Source: Halomarinibacterium sp041392205 (GTDB lineage Bacteria > Bacteroidota > Bacteroidia > Flavobacteriales > Flavobacteriaceae). Taken from it: a stretch of 61,982 nucleotides of DNA. The position numbers were made by a program, and so were the translations under genes. Below the pieces are notes generated by a model that had not been told where the DNA came from, ran no database searches, and saw nothing but the letters and a program-made list of their open reading frames with translations. Shown piece after piece: positions 9,001 through 16,561 of this stretch. Within the stretch, counting starts at the first letter, position 1; each line of letters opens with the position of its first letter. Location: positions 1 to 61,982 of the forward strand of contig JAWKMO010000013.1 in assembly GCA_041392205.1 (NCBI GenBank), read 5' to 3'.

Positions 9001-9310
9001 TAGGATCTTCACTTTTATTAATTTCTGCTACAAACGCTTCGGCTTTTTTAAAGGCTTTATCTCTATCTCCATTGGCAAGCGCATAACTGCCTACTAATTC
9101 TATATAGCTTACCAGACTGTCATCGTTTTTTGTACTTCGGAAAAAAGACAGTTTTTGGTCGAGAAGGGTTTGCGCCTTGGCAATAGAATCTTCTTTAATC
9201 CATTTTTCAATTTGGTAGATTCCTTTTTCTGAATTTTCTTGTGAATAGGAAGCGAGTGATAGAAAATAGAAAGACAAGAGAAAAAATGAATAGGTCTTAA
9301 ATCTTTTCAT
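6092..9310 (-). CDS. Exported TPR-CHAT caspase-like protease, membrane anchored
   Basis: 1072 residues from the ATG at 9310. The upstream ATG at 9331 would overlap the preceding gene and precede the signal peptide MKRFKTYSFFLLSFYFLSLA. Residues of about 30-560 are tetratricopeptide repeats. Then follows a helical linker and a CHAT domain (about 740-1045) with the His of HIGTHAESD (residue 898) and the Cys of LTACETG (residue 947), the expected caspase-type dyad. A single hydrophobic helix (about 1048-1066) and a KKFRK tail end the protein. With an N-terminal signal and a positively charged C-tail, TPR and CHAT should face the periplasm. CHAT proteases cleave proteins after sensing a partner. 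The substrate is unknown. It is the third gene of a sigma, membrane-TPR, CHAT operon, with one base between genes. Confidence 0.88.
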   Translation of the reverse strand: MKRFKTYSFFLLSFYFLSLASYSQENSEKGIYQIEKWIKEDSIAKAQTLLDQKLSFFRSTKNDDSLVSYIELVGSYALANGDRDKAFKKAEAFVAEINKSEDPTIKSLALQNLGYLRSGTGDPKKTYAIYENAYAFAKKSNHPKKVGLPNIEYKLGYEAQNFGDFQLAKKHYLKAIAILDDWKSNDVEFYQQIYNALGGMMWMESKLDSSSYYFSKSLIELKKADEKDLMNSLFRPSLIKMNLSVLKNALGENKDAITLSQESIQGFATFIEKSTDEFRVLSAKKHWTTAIENLGSYYHTMGEFKKADAVITYANAEKKKFSDPNSSTMVISYIILAQAKVGIRDFESAKALLEKALKIIEENPGIENYWKSGALTTLGEVYENLGDNQKAFTYYTEGNIAYKTTLQGEYNKDFLDELINVSNFYANAGYAEKAMEVAEEIYEAGKKNDFKNTLQDFYHTVNLAEIAYKLKEYPKAIYYANEALAFKLSQDNKLVIEYRKPKAFYVLAAAEYAQDTNASTEKLLDLLKKIEEGLSILETRKATIKNYDDLSLFIEENTQLFELAKKIRLQLYQKTQNENYLDDVMSLHESAMYSRIRSRLHLRNDVLQSKIPEKVVTRERNLKNNLNKIVSGNTTHSIDTFFEINDAWKKFIDTLKTQYPEYYKLHYATLEESVKDIQKYIDSKTTVVRYFFVEDNLYALVITRQDRKLYALHSDNLKEHILVVSSQEFDVEKIASELHQLYTSLWKPFQREINTPNVVIVPDKELFNLSFEMLTPEPISSFSEMAQNSLLAKYNISYQFSLLVMKPKQHLVNTYDSNYIAFAPAFSDKMKQEYQMVVKDSSNLDKAYLNLLPQPFSVDVVKKYSKQFNGKSFLNKDASKQLFEKLAGEHKIIHIGTHAESDNISPELSRLVFAKNAESSNLEDNYLYTYEIYNYNLNSNLAILTACETGKPGYQAGEGMISLAHAFNYAGSESILTSLWEIDEESSSKIIEHFYNYLSQGMPKDEALRKAKLDYIAHTKGRTAAPQYWAGLVLIGDTAPIEFKSSFSIMYWIIGTFLLLMLLFFLFKKFRK

Positions 9311-9311
9311 A

Positions 9312-10055
9312 TTACTTCTTTTCAAGTACATTTAAAAGTTCAAGTGATTCGGGTTTATTGCTTTTTTTAAAGTTCTCTTTGGCGCGTTCAAGTTGGTTAT
9401 TCTTTAAGTTTGATAATCCCAAATAATAAAAACTATCATCAAAAAAAATACTTTCTTCTTGGGTGGTTACTTTTTGTAAATAGGGGATGGCTCTTTCAGA
9501 ATTTCCTTGTGCCAAAAAGGTTACTCCTATAAAATAATTGAGGGTATCATTATTGTTTTTTTCAGAAAGGAGTTTATTCCATTTTTCAAGCGCAATATCA
9601 TATTCCTTTCTTTTGTAATTTACCATCCCATCGTAAAAGAGGAAATCCCTATCAGTTCCCATAGTGGTGGGTAATCCGGGATCTGCATAGAAGTATTCTT
9701 CAAATAATTGCGAATTCGAATTTTGGGGTTTAAAAAACCAAAAAATTCCAAATAATACCATAACAGAGGCTGCTATGGCGTAAAATAAACGGCTGTTGGC
9801 TCTGTTATTTTGTGTAATACTTCGCACTGGAACAGTCGCTTCAAACTGTTGGTGAAACGTTTCCATCTTTTCACGAAGACTCGCAGTTTCAATTCCATAG
9901 AGAAGGACTTTTATCACTTCAACTTGTTGTTTTAAAGTAGGATTTTGTTCTAGACTTTTTTCAAACTGAAGTTTCTCAGAGACCTCCATGGTATGGTTGA
10001 GGTATCGTTCTACCGTTTCTAGTAATTCTTGTGATATGTTATTTTCTTGATTCAT
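9312..10055 (-). CDS. Membrane TPR protein, probable anti-sigma-like regulator
   Basis: 247 residues. An N-terminal cytoplasmic helical part (about 1-88), containing ETVERYLNHTM and EVSEKLQFEKSL as in Bacteroidota anti-sigma N-termini, is followed by one transmembrane helix (about 90-108) and a C-terminal domain with about three TPRs (from about 135: LFYDGMVNYKRKEYDIALEK). No zinc-finger His/Cys motif is visible. Position and topology, directly after an ECF sigma gene with no spacer, suggest that it holds the sigma factor at the membrane and that its outside TPR domain reads a signal, perhaps through the TPR-CHAT protein encoded next. That role is inference. The gene ends one base before the CHAT start. 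Confidence 0.75.
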   Translation of the reverse strand: MNQENNISQELLETVERYLNHTMEVSEKLQFEKSLEQNPTLKQQVEVIKVLLYGIETASLREKMETFHQQFEATVPVRSITQNNRANSRLFYAIAASVMVLFGIFWFFKPQNSNSQLFEEYFYADPGLPTTMGTDRDFLFYDGMVNYKRKEYDIALEKWNKLLSEKNNNDTLNYFIGVTFLAQGNSERAIPYLQKVTTQEESIFFDDSFYYLGLSNLKNNQLERAKENFKKSNKPESLELLNVLEKK

Positions 10056-10622
10056 TTATTTGGGACTTATAACCAGTTCTTTTAGTTGCTGGATACAACG
10101 ATATTTTTTATTTCTTGCAGAGGCTTCTTCAATTCCAAAGAAGGCTGCAATATCACGCATGGATTTCTTTTCAAAATAAAATTTACTCAAAAGCTCTTTG
10201 CATTCAGTTCCCATGCTACGAAACGCTTGTTCTACTAAAGCACTATTTTGTTCTTTTTCTTCTGAAAAGGGAGAAGTGCTTTCTTCTTCATTTTCAGAAA
10301 ATTGATGAAAAGATTCGATAGAGCTAGTTTTTTTAAATCTGGAAGAACGCAACTCATCGGTCCATTTATTTTTTGCTATTTGATACAAATATCCCTGCAA
10401 GGCTGATTCATTATGGGGGGTAAATTTCCCTTCCTTAATATTTTGCCAAACGGCTATAAATGCTTCTTGATAAATATCCTTAGCTTGGGGCATGGTGCCA
10501 TTATTTTTTAAAATATACGTTTCAACTTTTTTATAATTGTTTTGGTATAGTTGTTTCAGAACTAATTCATTATTGGAATGAATTGCCGATACAAGCTCCC
10601 ATTGTGCTGTTAGTTCTGTCAT
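10056..10622 (-). CDS. ECF-type RNA polymerase sigma factor
   Basis: 188 residues. Sigma region 2 is visible near residues 44-100 (DIYQEAFIAVWQNIKEGKF, then GYLYQIAKNKWTDELR). Region 4 is a helix-turn-helix near 150-185 (SMRDIAAFFGIEEASARNKK). The length is usual for an ECF sigma. It directs RNA polymerase to its own promoters. Its targets cannot be read from one window, although such genes usually drive their own operon. It starts the sigma, membrane-TPR, CHAT operon. The 143-base gap to mvaD holds both divergent promoters. On the minus strand a TAGTATCTTTCC sequence there resembles the Bacteroidota -7 box. Confidence 0.9.
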   Translation of the reverse strand: MTELTAQWELVSAIHSNNELVLKQLYQNNYKKVETYILKNNGTMPQAKDIYQEAFIAVWQNIKEGKFTPHNESALQGYLYQIAKNKWTDELRSSRFKKTSSIESFHQFSENEEESTSPFSEEKEQNSALVEQAFRSMGTECKELLSKFYFEKKSMRDIAAFFGIEEASARNKKYRCIQQLKELVISPK

Positions 10623-10740
10623 TGCCCCATCTAAAAATGTAGAAAGGGAAAGATACTAAAATTCAATTACAAATAGGTGTCACTTTTTAACTACATCGGA
10701 ATCGAAATAAGATGTCATCATTCGTAACAAAAAAGTGTTT

Positions 10741-10748
10741 TACATTTG
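10741..10748 (+). promoter_or_regulatory. Bacteroidota -7 box for mvaD
   Basis: TACATTTG matches the TAnnTTTG consensus exactly and lies 17 bases before the mvaD ATG, giving a very short leader. No convincing -33 TTG element is seen at the expected distance. Confidence 0.5.
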
Positions 10749-10765
10749 TAGTGAAATTAGAATAG

Positions 10766-11845
10766 ATGAACGAATCAGATTTCCTTCCAAAAGAAGAGTT
10801 ACAATTACCTGAAAAGGGTAGTGTTACCTATCAATCTCCCAGTAATATTGCCTTAGTAAAATATTGGGGAAAATATGGCGAACAATTACCCAAAAATGCT
10901 TCTATCAGTTTTACCTTAAGTAACTGTAACACCAAAACATCGGTATCTTTTCAGAAAAAGGAAACTCACGACTTTCAATTTGAGGTGTATCTCGATGGAA
11001 AAAGAGAAACGAGTTTTGAACCCAAAATCCTAAAGTTCTTTGAACGAATAACATCGTACCTCCCTTTTTTGAAAGAATTTGCTTTCAAAATTGAAACCTC
11101 TAACAGTTTTCCGCACAGCAGCGGCATTGCTTCTTCCGCCAGCGGAATGAGTGCATTGTCGTGTTGTTTGGTAGAAATGGAACGAACATTTAGCCACTTT
11201 AAAATGACCAATGATATGTCTTTAAAAAAGGCATCCTTTTTAGCTCGCTTAGGTTCTGGAAGTGCCTGCCGAAGTTTGGAAGGGCCTTTGGTGGTTTGGG
11301 GGGAACATCCAGATATTGTAGGAAGCTCCAATTTGTTGGGGGTAAAATATCCTTTAGGGGTACATAAAAATTTTGAAAATTATGAAGATACCATCCTTTT
11401 GGTAGACAAAGGTGAAAAACAAGTAAGCAGTACGGTGGGACACAACCTAATGCACGACCATCCTTTTGCCGAACAACGTTTTAAACAAGCTAATGAAAAT
11501 CTTTCTAATCTTATTCCAGTGCTAGAACGCGGGGATCTTTCTGCATTTATTGAAATAGTAGAAAGTGAAGCGTTATCGTTGCATGCTATGATGCTTACCT
11601 CAAACCCTTATTTTATTTTAATGAAACCCAATACGTTGGAGATTATAAACCGTATTTGGAATTTTAGAAGTGAAACCAAAAGTCATCTTTGTTTTACGCT
11701 AGATGCCGGAGCCAATGTACATGTGTTATATCCGCTCGCCGAAAAGGAAATCGTGTTGCCCTTTATAAAATCTCAATTAACCCCATTTTGTAAAAATGGA
11801 GAATTTATTGAGGATTCTATTGGTTTTGGTGTTCAAAAATTATAA
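10766..11845 (+). CDS. mvaD: Diphosphomevalonate decarboxylase
   Basis: 359 residues, a GHMP-family enzyme. It makes isopentenyl diphosphate from mevalonate diphosphate with ATP, the last step of the mevalonate pathway, in the cytoplasm. The family's N-terminal motif SPSNIALVKYWGK (about 25-37) is present. So are the phosphate loop HSSGIASSASGMSAL (about 117-131), the GSGSACRS segment with the substrate-binding Arg, and the catalytic Asp in TLDAGANVH near the C-terminus. All look intact. Length is slightly above the usual 320-330 because of a longer N-terminus. Mevalonate kinase and a UbiA prenyltransferase follow, after an unrelated minus-strand gene. The stop is directly adjacent to the stop of that convergent gene. 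Confidence 0.93.
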   Translation: MNESDFLPKEELQLPEKGSVTYQSPSNIALVKYWGKYGEQLPKNASISFTLSNCNTKTSVSFQKKETHDFQFEVYLDGKRETSFEPKILKFFERITSYLPFLKEFAFKIETSNSFPHSSGIASSASGMSALSCCLVEMERTFSHFKMTNDMSLKKASFLARLGSGSACRSLEGPLVVWGEHPDIVGSSNLLGVKYPLGVHKNFENYEDTILLVDKGEKQVSSTVGHNLMHDHPFAEQRFKQANENLSNLIPVLERGDLSAFIEIVESEALSLHAMMLTSNPYFILMKPNTLEIINRIWNFRSETKSHLCFTLDAGANVHVLYPLAEKEIVLPFIKSQLTPFCKNGEFIEDSIGFGVQKL

Positions 11846-13213
11846 TTATTCTACTACTATTTTTGTTGTGGCAAGGAGTCCTTTTTCTGAAACTAAATGG
11901 GCAAAATAAATTCCACTGGAAAGTTGACTTACATCGAATGAAGTGGTTTCCTCAATAACTGAAATTTCATTAATTTTTTGACCTAACATCGAAAAAAGTT
12001 CTATGCGATAGGCAGAATTTTTCTCTATTGGAAAGGCTGGAAACTCAAATGTAACTTGTTGTTTTGCTGGATTTGGAAACGCTACAAAGTAGTTTTTTTT
12101 GAAATTATCTTCCCTCCCCAACAACAAAATTTCAGAAACTTTTAAAATCACTTCGTTAGTTCCGCAAATGACATCAAAAAAATAATCTGTATGATTATCG
12201 TAAGTAGCAATTATTTCTGATGGTAAATTGCAACTTAAGGAGTTGCTACTAGTAATTACGGTTAGCTCATCATCTATGTTTAAATTCGAAAGGAGGTTTA
12301 CGTCCAAGACGCCTTCTATGGTAGGGGAGCCAAAAACCTCTAAGACATCATATTCCGTAGCGCTAATCACGTCGATCTTTAATATTGCTTCACTGGGAAA
12401 ATTTAAGTTGTTCAAAACATCCAGAGTGCCTGTTGTGCCGTTGCTGGCGGGGTCAATAAGCCCATTGTTACTAAAATTGGCTGTGATATCAAAGGTGCCT
12501 TCGCCCATTAAAGTACCGTTGGGGAAATTTGTGAAATTTTGAGAAGCAACTAAAAATAAAAAGGCATGGCTTTCTCTAACTTCAATAACCCCTTCATTAT
12601 TCATATCAAAAATCATATAGAAAGATTTTGGAGAAGGAGCGTCTAAAACAATACTCCCCAGATTATTAAAAGTAGCAATTCCAGAATCTTCTACAATTCC
12701 TCCGCTACTGTTTATAGAAATAGTTGCTTTGTTTAAGTTGTGAATAGTAACTGTATTGTCCAGATGAATAACCCCACTATTAAGTATCGTGATAGCATTA
12801 TGATTGTTAATGGTTGTACCGTCTAGATATTTTGCATCTGGGTTTTCGATTTGGAGTAACCCGTAATTTTGAATAGTTCCACCACTTATAATTCCTTTTC
12901 TCCAAAAAACTGTAGCACCAGATGAATTATGAAAATCACCAGTTATGGTAAGATTATTTTCAATATTAAGAATGGTGTTTAAATTTAAATTTAGGGTATT
13001 TGCTTGGGCTACCCCCGAAATAATTTCTACAGTTTCAGTACCCGTTCCTTCAATTAAAACCGTACTTGAAGCATCTGGAACCGTACCTGCATCCCAATTT
13101 ACCGCATTAAACCAGTCGTTGTCTCCAGCACTACCATTCCAAATGTGGGTTTGCGAAAAACTTGTTACAAATAAGAGTGAGAAACTAAAAAGGAAAACTT
13201 TTTTCATTACCAT
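11846..13213 (-). CDS. Secreted beta-repeat protein with T9SS sorting domain
   Basis: 455 residues (453 if the second ATG at 13207 is used). The signal peptide is MKKVFLFSFSLLFVTSFSQ. It is followed by a WNGSAGDNDWFNAVNWDAGT motif typical of extracellular parallel-beta-helix proteins. The middle consists of short N-rich beta repeats (NNHNAITILNSGVIHLDNT). The last 75 residues (YFVAFPNPAKQQVTFEF to the end) are a type A T9SS C-terminal domain, predicting export to the cell surface or medium. No catalytic motif is seen, so its function is unknown. A structural or adhesive surface protein is one possibility. It stands alone, inserted between mvaD and mevalonate kinase on the opposite strand. Confidence 0.8.
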   Translation of the reverse strand: MVMKKVFLFSFSLLFVTSFSQTHIWNGSAGDNDWFNAVNWDAGTVPDASSTVLIEGTGTETVEIISGVAQANTLNLNLNTILNIENNLTITGDFHNSSGATVFWRKGIISGGTIQNYGLLQIENPDAKYLDGTTINNHNAITILNSGVIHLDNTVTIHNLNKATISINSSGGIVEDSGIATFNNLGSIVLDAPSPKSFYMIFDMNNEGVIEVRESHAFLFLVASQNFTNFPNGTLMGEGTFDITANFSNNGLIDPASNGTTGTLDVLNNLNFPSEAILKIDVISATEYDVLEVFGSPTIEGVLDVNLLSNLNIDDELTVITSSNSLSCNLPSEIIATYDNHTDYFFDVICGTNEVILKVSEILLLGREDNFKKNYFVAFPNPAKQQVTFEFPAFPIEKNSAYRIELFSMLGQKINEISVIEETTSFDVSQLSSGIYFAHLVSEKGLLATTKIVVE

Positions 13214-13307
13214 CTTTTTTTAAGTAAGATACTAAAAATCTGATATTTGTAATAATTATATGTTTTTATTTTATAATTTTTTTAAAGAATGGGTACTCAA
13301 TAAATAC

Positions 13308-13315
13308 TATCTTTG
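13308..13315 (+). promoter_or_regulatory. Bacteroidota -7 box for mevalonate kinase
   Basis: TATCTTTG matches TAnnTTTG, 50 bases before the ATG of the kinase gene. A related TATCTTTA follows about 28 bases later. Either or both could serve. Confidence 0.45.
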
Positions 13316-13364
13316 CTTCAAATTAGCTTTTAAATAGTATCTTTACTAAGTAATAGTAAAACGT

Positions 13365-14303
13365 ATGCACGGTCCCCTTTTCTATTCCAAAATCCTACTC
13401 TTTGGTGAATATGGTATCATTAAAGATTCTAAAGGTCTTTCTATTCCTTATAATTTTTACAACGGTGCTTTAAAAATAGACGAGTACCATACGGTAGGTA
13501 CTTTTAGATCCAACGATAACCTGCGCCGATTTTCAGCATATTTAGAAAAACTACAAAAAGAACAACCCAAATTGGTTACGTTCGATTTGGAACGTTTAAA
13601 AGAAGATATTGCAAAAGGATTGTACTTCGACTCCAGTATTCCTCAAGGATACGGGGTAGGCAGTAGCGGTGCTTTGGTAGCCGCTATTTATGACAAATAT
13701 GCTACTGAAAAAATTACGGTGCTGGAAAATCTAACTCGTGAAAAACTATTGCAACTGAAAGGGATTTTTGCCGAAATGGAATCTTTTTTCCATGGGAAAT
13801 CCTCTGGATTAGATCCCTTGAATAGTTATTTAAGTTTACCCATTCTTATCAATTCTAAAGACCACATCGAACCGGCCGGCATCCCTTCGCAAACCGAAAG
13901 TGGTAAAGGTGCTGTTTTCTTATTAGATAGTGGTATTACAGGAGAAACAGCGCCTATGGTACACATTTTTATGGAAAAAATGAAGCAAGAAGGATTCCGT
14001 AATATGTTGAAAAACCAATTTGTAAAACATACTGATGCTTGTGTGGAAGATTTTTTAAAAGGCGATGTTACCTCTCTTTTTGGAAATATAAAACACCTTT
14101 CTAAAGTGGTATTAGATAACTTTAAGCCAATGATTCCTAAGGAATTTCACAAACTTTGGAAAAAAGGAATCGATACTAATGCCTACTACCTCAAGTTGTG
14201 TGGTTCTGGCGGTGGAGGCTATATGCTAGGATTTACCGAAGACCTCGAAAAAGCCAAAACGGCCTTAAAAGACTATAAACTAGAAGTGGTGTACACCTTT
14301 TAG
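13365..14303 (+). CDS. Mevalonate kinase (GHMP kinase family)
   Basis: 312 residues. It is predicted to phosphorylate mevalonate with ATP, early in the same pathway as mvaD. The opening KILLFGEYGIIKDSKGLSIP is the GHMP N-terminal motif. IPQGYGVGSSGALVAAIYD (about 87-105) is the ATP phosphate loop, and LCGSGGGGYMLGF near residues 285-297 is the third motif. The GKSSGLDPLNSYLS segment holds the catalytic Asp. Length fits mevalonate kinases. Phosphomevalonate kinase has the same fold, but the Bacteroidota gene in this position beside mvaD and ubiA is usually the mevalonate kinase. Twenty bases separate it from the prenyltransferase gene, so they are likely one transcript. Confidence 0.82.
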   Translation: MHGPLFYSKILLFGEYGIIKDSKGLSIPYNFYNGALKIDEYHTVGTFRSNDNLRRFSAYLEKLQKEQPKLVTFDLERLKEDIAKGLYFDSSIPQGYGVGSSGALVAAIYDKYATEKITVLENLTREKLLQLKGIFAEMESFFHGKSSGLDPLNSYLSLPILINSKDHIEPAGIPSQTESGKGAVFLLDSGITGETAPMVHIFMEKMKQEGFRNMLKNQFVKHTDACVEDFLKGDVTSLFGNIKHLSKVVLDNFKPMIPKEFHKLWKKGIDTNAYYLKLCGSGGGGYMLGFTEDLEKAKTALKDYKLEVVYTF

Positions 14304-14325
14304 CATTCCTTAAAATAGCTCCGTG

Positions 14326-15246
14326 ATGTTGAGCAGAAAACAAAAACTACTTCTTTTAAAACTGTTCAGTTTGTTTTCTGTGGTCCGTGGGTACAATATC
14401 CTTATTATTGTTATTGCTCAATATTTGGCGGCCATTTATATTATGGCACCTCATCTGCCTGTAAAAAAAGTATTGTTTGATGTCAACTTATTAATGCTGG
14501 TCTTGGCTTCGGCAACGGCCATTGCAGGAGGATATATTATCAATAATTTTTACGATCGGGAAAAAGATTTAATCAATCGCCCGCTTAAAACCAAGCTCGA
14601 TAGATTGGTAAGTCAGCGTACCAAACTAAGCACCTATTTTGTTCTTAACTTCCTCTCGGTCATCTTTGCCAGTTATGTCTCTTTTAGGGCGGTGGTATTC
14701 TTTTCGCTCTATATTTTTATGCTTTGGTTCTATTCGCATAAATTAAAGAAATACCCTTTTATTGGGAACATCACAGCGGCAATATTGGCGGTCATTCCCT
14801 TTTTTGCCATATTTATTTATTACAAAAACTTTGCACACGTTATTTTTGTTCATGCTACGTTTTTGTTCCTGCTTATTTCCATGCGGGAACTGGTAAAAGA
14901 CCTCGAAAATATTAAAGGCGATCTCACCCAAAACTATCGTACTATTCCAGTGGTGTATGGCGAAAAAGTGTCGAAAGGGATGCTTACCATTTTGGCTGCA
15001 TTAACCTTGGTGCCCATTTACTTTTTATTGACCTATTTTGAAATTGGCTATATGCGTTACTATTTTTTGGCAACGACAATCGCCTTGGTCGTCTTTGTTA
15101 TTTTCCTATGGGTGTCTGCTGCAAAGCTGCACTATATCTTATTACACACCATTTTACGGTTAGGGATAGTGATAGGGGTATTTAGTATTGTATTGCTAGA
15201 TGTACACTCGGTACTTAACCGTTTGGGTTGGGTGGGGCTGTTGTAG
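14326..15246 (+). CDS. UbiA-family prenyltransferase, similar to (di)geranylgeranylglyceryl-phosphate synthase
   Basis: 306 residues from the ATG at 14326. A GTG just before it at 14323 is possible but adds only one residue. About nine transmembrane helices are visible. The two Asp-rich motifs that bind Mg-diphosphate are present: NNFYDREKD (near 73-81) and DLENIKGDLTQNYRTIP (near 195-211). UbiA enzymes attach a polyprenyl chain to an acceptor in the inner membrane. The second motif resembles the branch that makes archaeal-type ether lipid precursors, for which Bacteroidota homologues are known. A menaquinone-type (MenA) role cannot be excluded by eye. It follows mevalonate kinase, so supply and use of isoprenoid units are grouped. 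Confidence 0.82.
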   Translation: MLSRKQKLLLLKLFSLFSVVRGYNILIIVIAQYLAAIYIMAPHLPVKKVLFDVNLLMLVLASATAIAGGYIINNFYDREKDLINRPLKTKLDRLVSQRTKLSTYFVLNFLSVIFASYVSFRAVVFFSLYIFMLWFYSHKLKKYPFIGNITAAILAVIPFFAIFIYYKNFAHVIFVHATFLFLLISMRELVKDLENIKGDLTQNYRTIPVVYGEKVSKGMLTILAALTLVPIYFLLTYFEIGYMRYYFLATTIALVVFVIFLWVSAAKLHYILLHTILRLGIVIGVFSIVLLDVHSVLNRLGWVGLL

Positions 15247-15284
15247 TTTTTTTAGGTAACAGAAACTATTATTTTTTATTTTTC

Positions 15285-15302
15285 AAGCTATGAAAATAGC
15301 TT
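15285..15302 (+). terminator. Weak hairpin after the prenyltransferase gene
   Basis: AAGCTAT, a GAAA loop and ATAGCTT form a seven-base stem 39 bases after the stop codon, followed by ATTTG. The stem is AT-rich and the T-run short, so it may be only a weak terminator. The rest of the 184-base gap to the next gene is AT-rich with nothing else recognisable. Confidence 0.35.
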
Positions 15303-15430
15303 ATTTGAAATTGTAATATAAATCCAAATACCAAAGATTGATCTCTAAAAGAAAGTTTATCAAAACCTCTATTGTATTTAAAATTTGATTATAATAGCAA
15401 CTCCAATTTTGTAAACAAATTAGCTTCTAA

Positions 15431-16273
15431 TTATCTTTTTTTACTTCCCTTAGCTTTAAGATTTAAATTTGCGTTAAAACCTATTTCAATAACCGCTTGA
15501 TTTCCACTAAACCCAGAAATATTATCATTTCCAAAATTTGTAAGGTTTACTTGACCAAAGAAATTACTTATTTCAAGTCTTGCTCCTAAATTGAATGCAT
15601 CAAATCCTAATTCATCTGTTCCTATAAAATCATTTCTTAATTCTGAATTACTATCTAAACCATAGTCACCACCAAGTCTTCTATTTGAATATCCTGCAAT
15701 TAAATAAAAATCTGCCCGGCCGTTATTCTCCCCATCAATATCTAGACTTAGCAGCCTGTAAGTCAAATGCAGATCAAGAACAGTTGTAGTAACAGGTAGC
15801 GTTATATTTTCATTAACCCATTCTGTGTTGTAAATAGAAAATTGAAAATAAGCTCCAAATCTCTTTTTTGATAAGAGGTTTTCGTCTTGTTCAACAGTAT
15901 CATATTTATAAAAACTTTTTGTTCCTAAAAGAAAACTAAAATTACTTAAGCTACTCGAACTATTTTGCGGAATTAAGAGGTTTGAACCAAAAATTTTAGT
16001 ATCGGTACTATTGTCAGAACTTATCTCCTCATTTCGAGAAAAGACGGTAAAACGTACTCGACCATAAAGAAACTTTCTTTCAAATTTAATTCCGAGAGTA
16101 CCCGTTCCAGCTTGAGCATCGGGGCGCGAATCTTCCGTTGAAGTTGCAAAATTAATGTTGGTCTCTAAATATAGACTAGTTTCATCATCAATAAACTTAT
16201 TGTCACCATCTTGCGAATAAGAGCACGCAAAAGTTAAAATAATCAACAAATTTATAATCTTTATAATTTTCAT
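15431..16273 (-). CDS. Exported protein, probable outer-membrane beta-barrel, unknown family
   Basis: 280 residues that I do not recognise. A signal peptide (MKIIKIINLLIILTFACSYSQ) leads into a mature protein rich in alternating polar/hydrophobic strands (TGTLGIKFERKFLYGRVRFT, VLDLHLTYRLLSLDIDG, FNLGARLEISNFFGQVNLTN), as expected for a transmembrane beta-barrel. The end is unusual for a barrel. Instead of a terminal aromatic residue it closes with a basic tail, LKAKGSKKR. The gene is more AT-rich than its neighbours, stands alone, and has no partner that hints at a function. Confidence 0.65.
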   Translation of the reverse strand: MKIIKIINLLIILTFACSYSQDGDNKFIDDETSLYLETNINFATSTEDSRPDAQAGTGTLGIKFERKFLYGRVRFTVFSRNEEISSDNSTDTKIFGSNLLIPQNSSSSLSNFSFLLGTKSFYKYDTVEQDENLLSKKRFGAYFQFSIYNTEWVNENITLPVTTTVLDLHLTYRLLSLDIDGENNGRADFYLIAGYSNRRLGGDYGLDSNSELRNDFIGTDELGFDAFNLGARLEISNFFGQVNLTNFGNDNISGFSGNQAVIEIGFNANLNLKAKGSKKR

Positions 16274-16507
16274 AATTAATTGGTTTTTTGGTTTAGGTAA
16301 ATATCTTGCTGTATATTTTTTAAGTAAATACCCAATACTGGTTATTTATCCTATTAATTTTCAATAAATTCTGTGGGAATTTCGATAAAATACAATCCTT
16401 GCCATTTTCTAACCACTACCAAGGGCAAAGTCTTTTTCAAAATGCGCCATTTTAATGTTTATTTAGCAACTTTTTGGCTTACCAGTTATAAGTTTCCATA
16501 CTTACTG

Positions 16508-16515
16508 TATCTTTG
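16508..16515 (+). promoter_or_regulatory. Bacteroidota -7 box for the pseudouridine synthase homologue
   Basis: TATCTTTG matches TAnnTTTG, 46 bases before the gene's ATG at 16562, and is preceded by an AT-rich stretch. The resulting leader would contain the hairpin at 16538-16555. Confidence 0.5.
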
Positions 16516-16537
16516 CCTTAATATTAACTAAAAGAGA

Positions 16538-16555
16538 TTCCTGCTTTTGCAGGAA
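16538..16555 (+). promoter_or_regulatory. Leader hairpin covering the ribosome-binding site
   Basis: TTCCTGC, a TTTT loop and GCAGGAA form a perfect seven-base stem ending six bases before the ATG at 16562. The 3' arm contains AGGAA, the only Shine-Dalgarno-like sequence at the right distance, so the stem would hide it. There is no T-run, so this is not a terminator. Confidence 0.5.
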
Positions 16556-16561
16556 GTTATC

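Noticed and set aside
15431..16273. The 280-residue exported protein as a possible toxin or phage gene
   Set aside because: Signal peptide and beta-strand pattern fit an outer-membrane protein, and nothing phage-like is adjacent.
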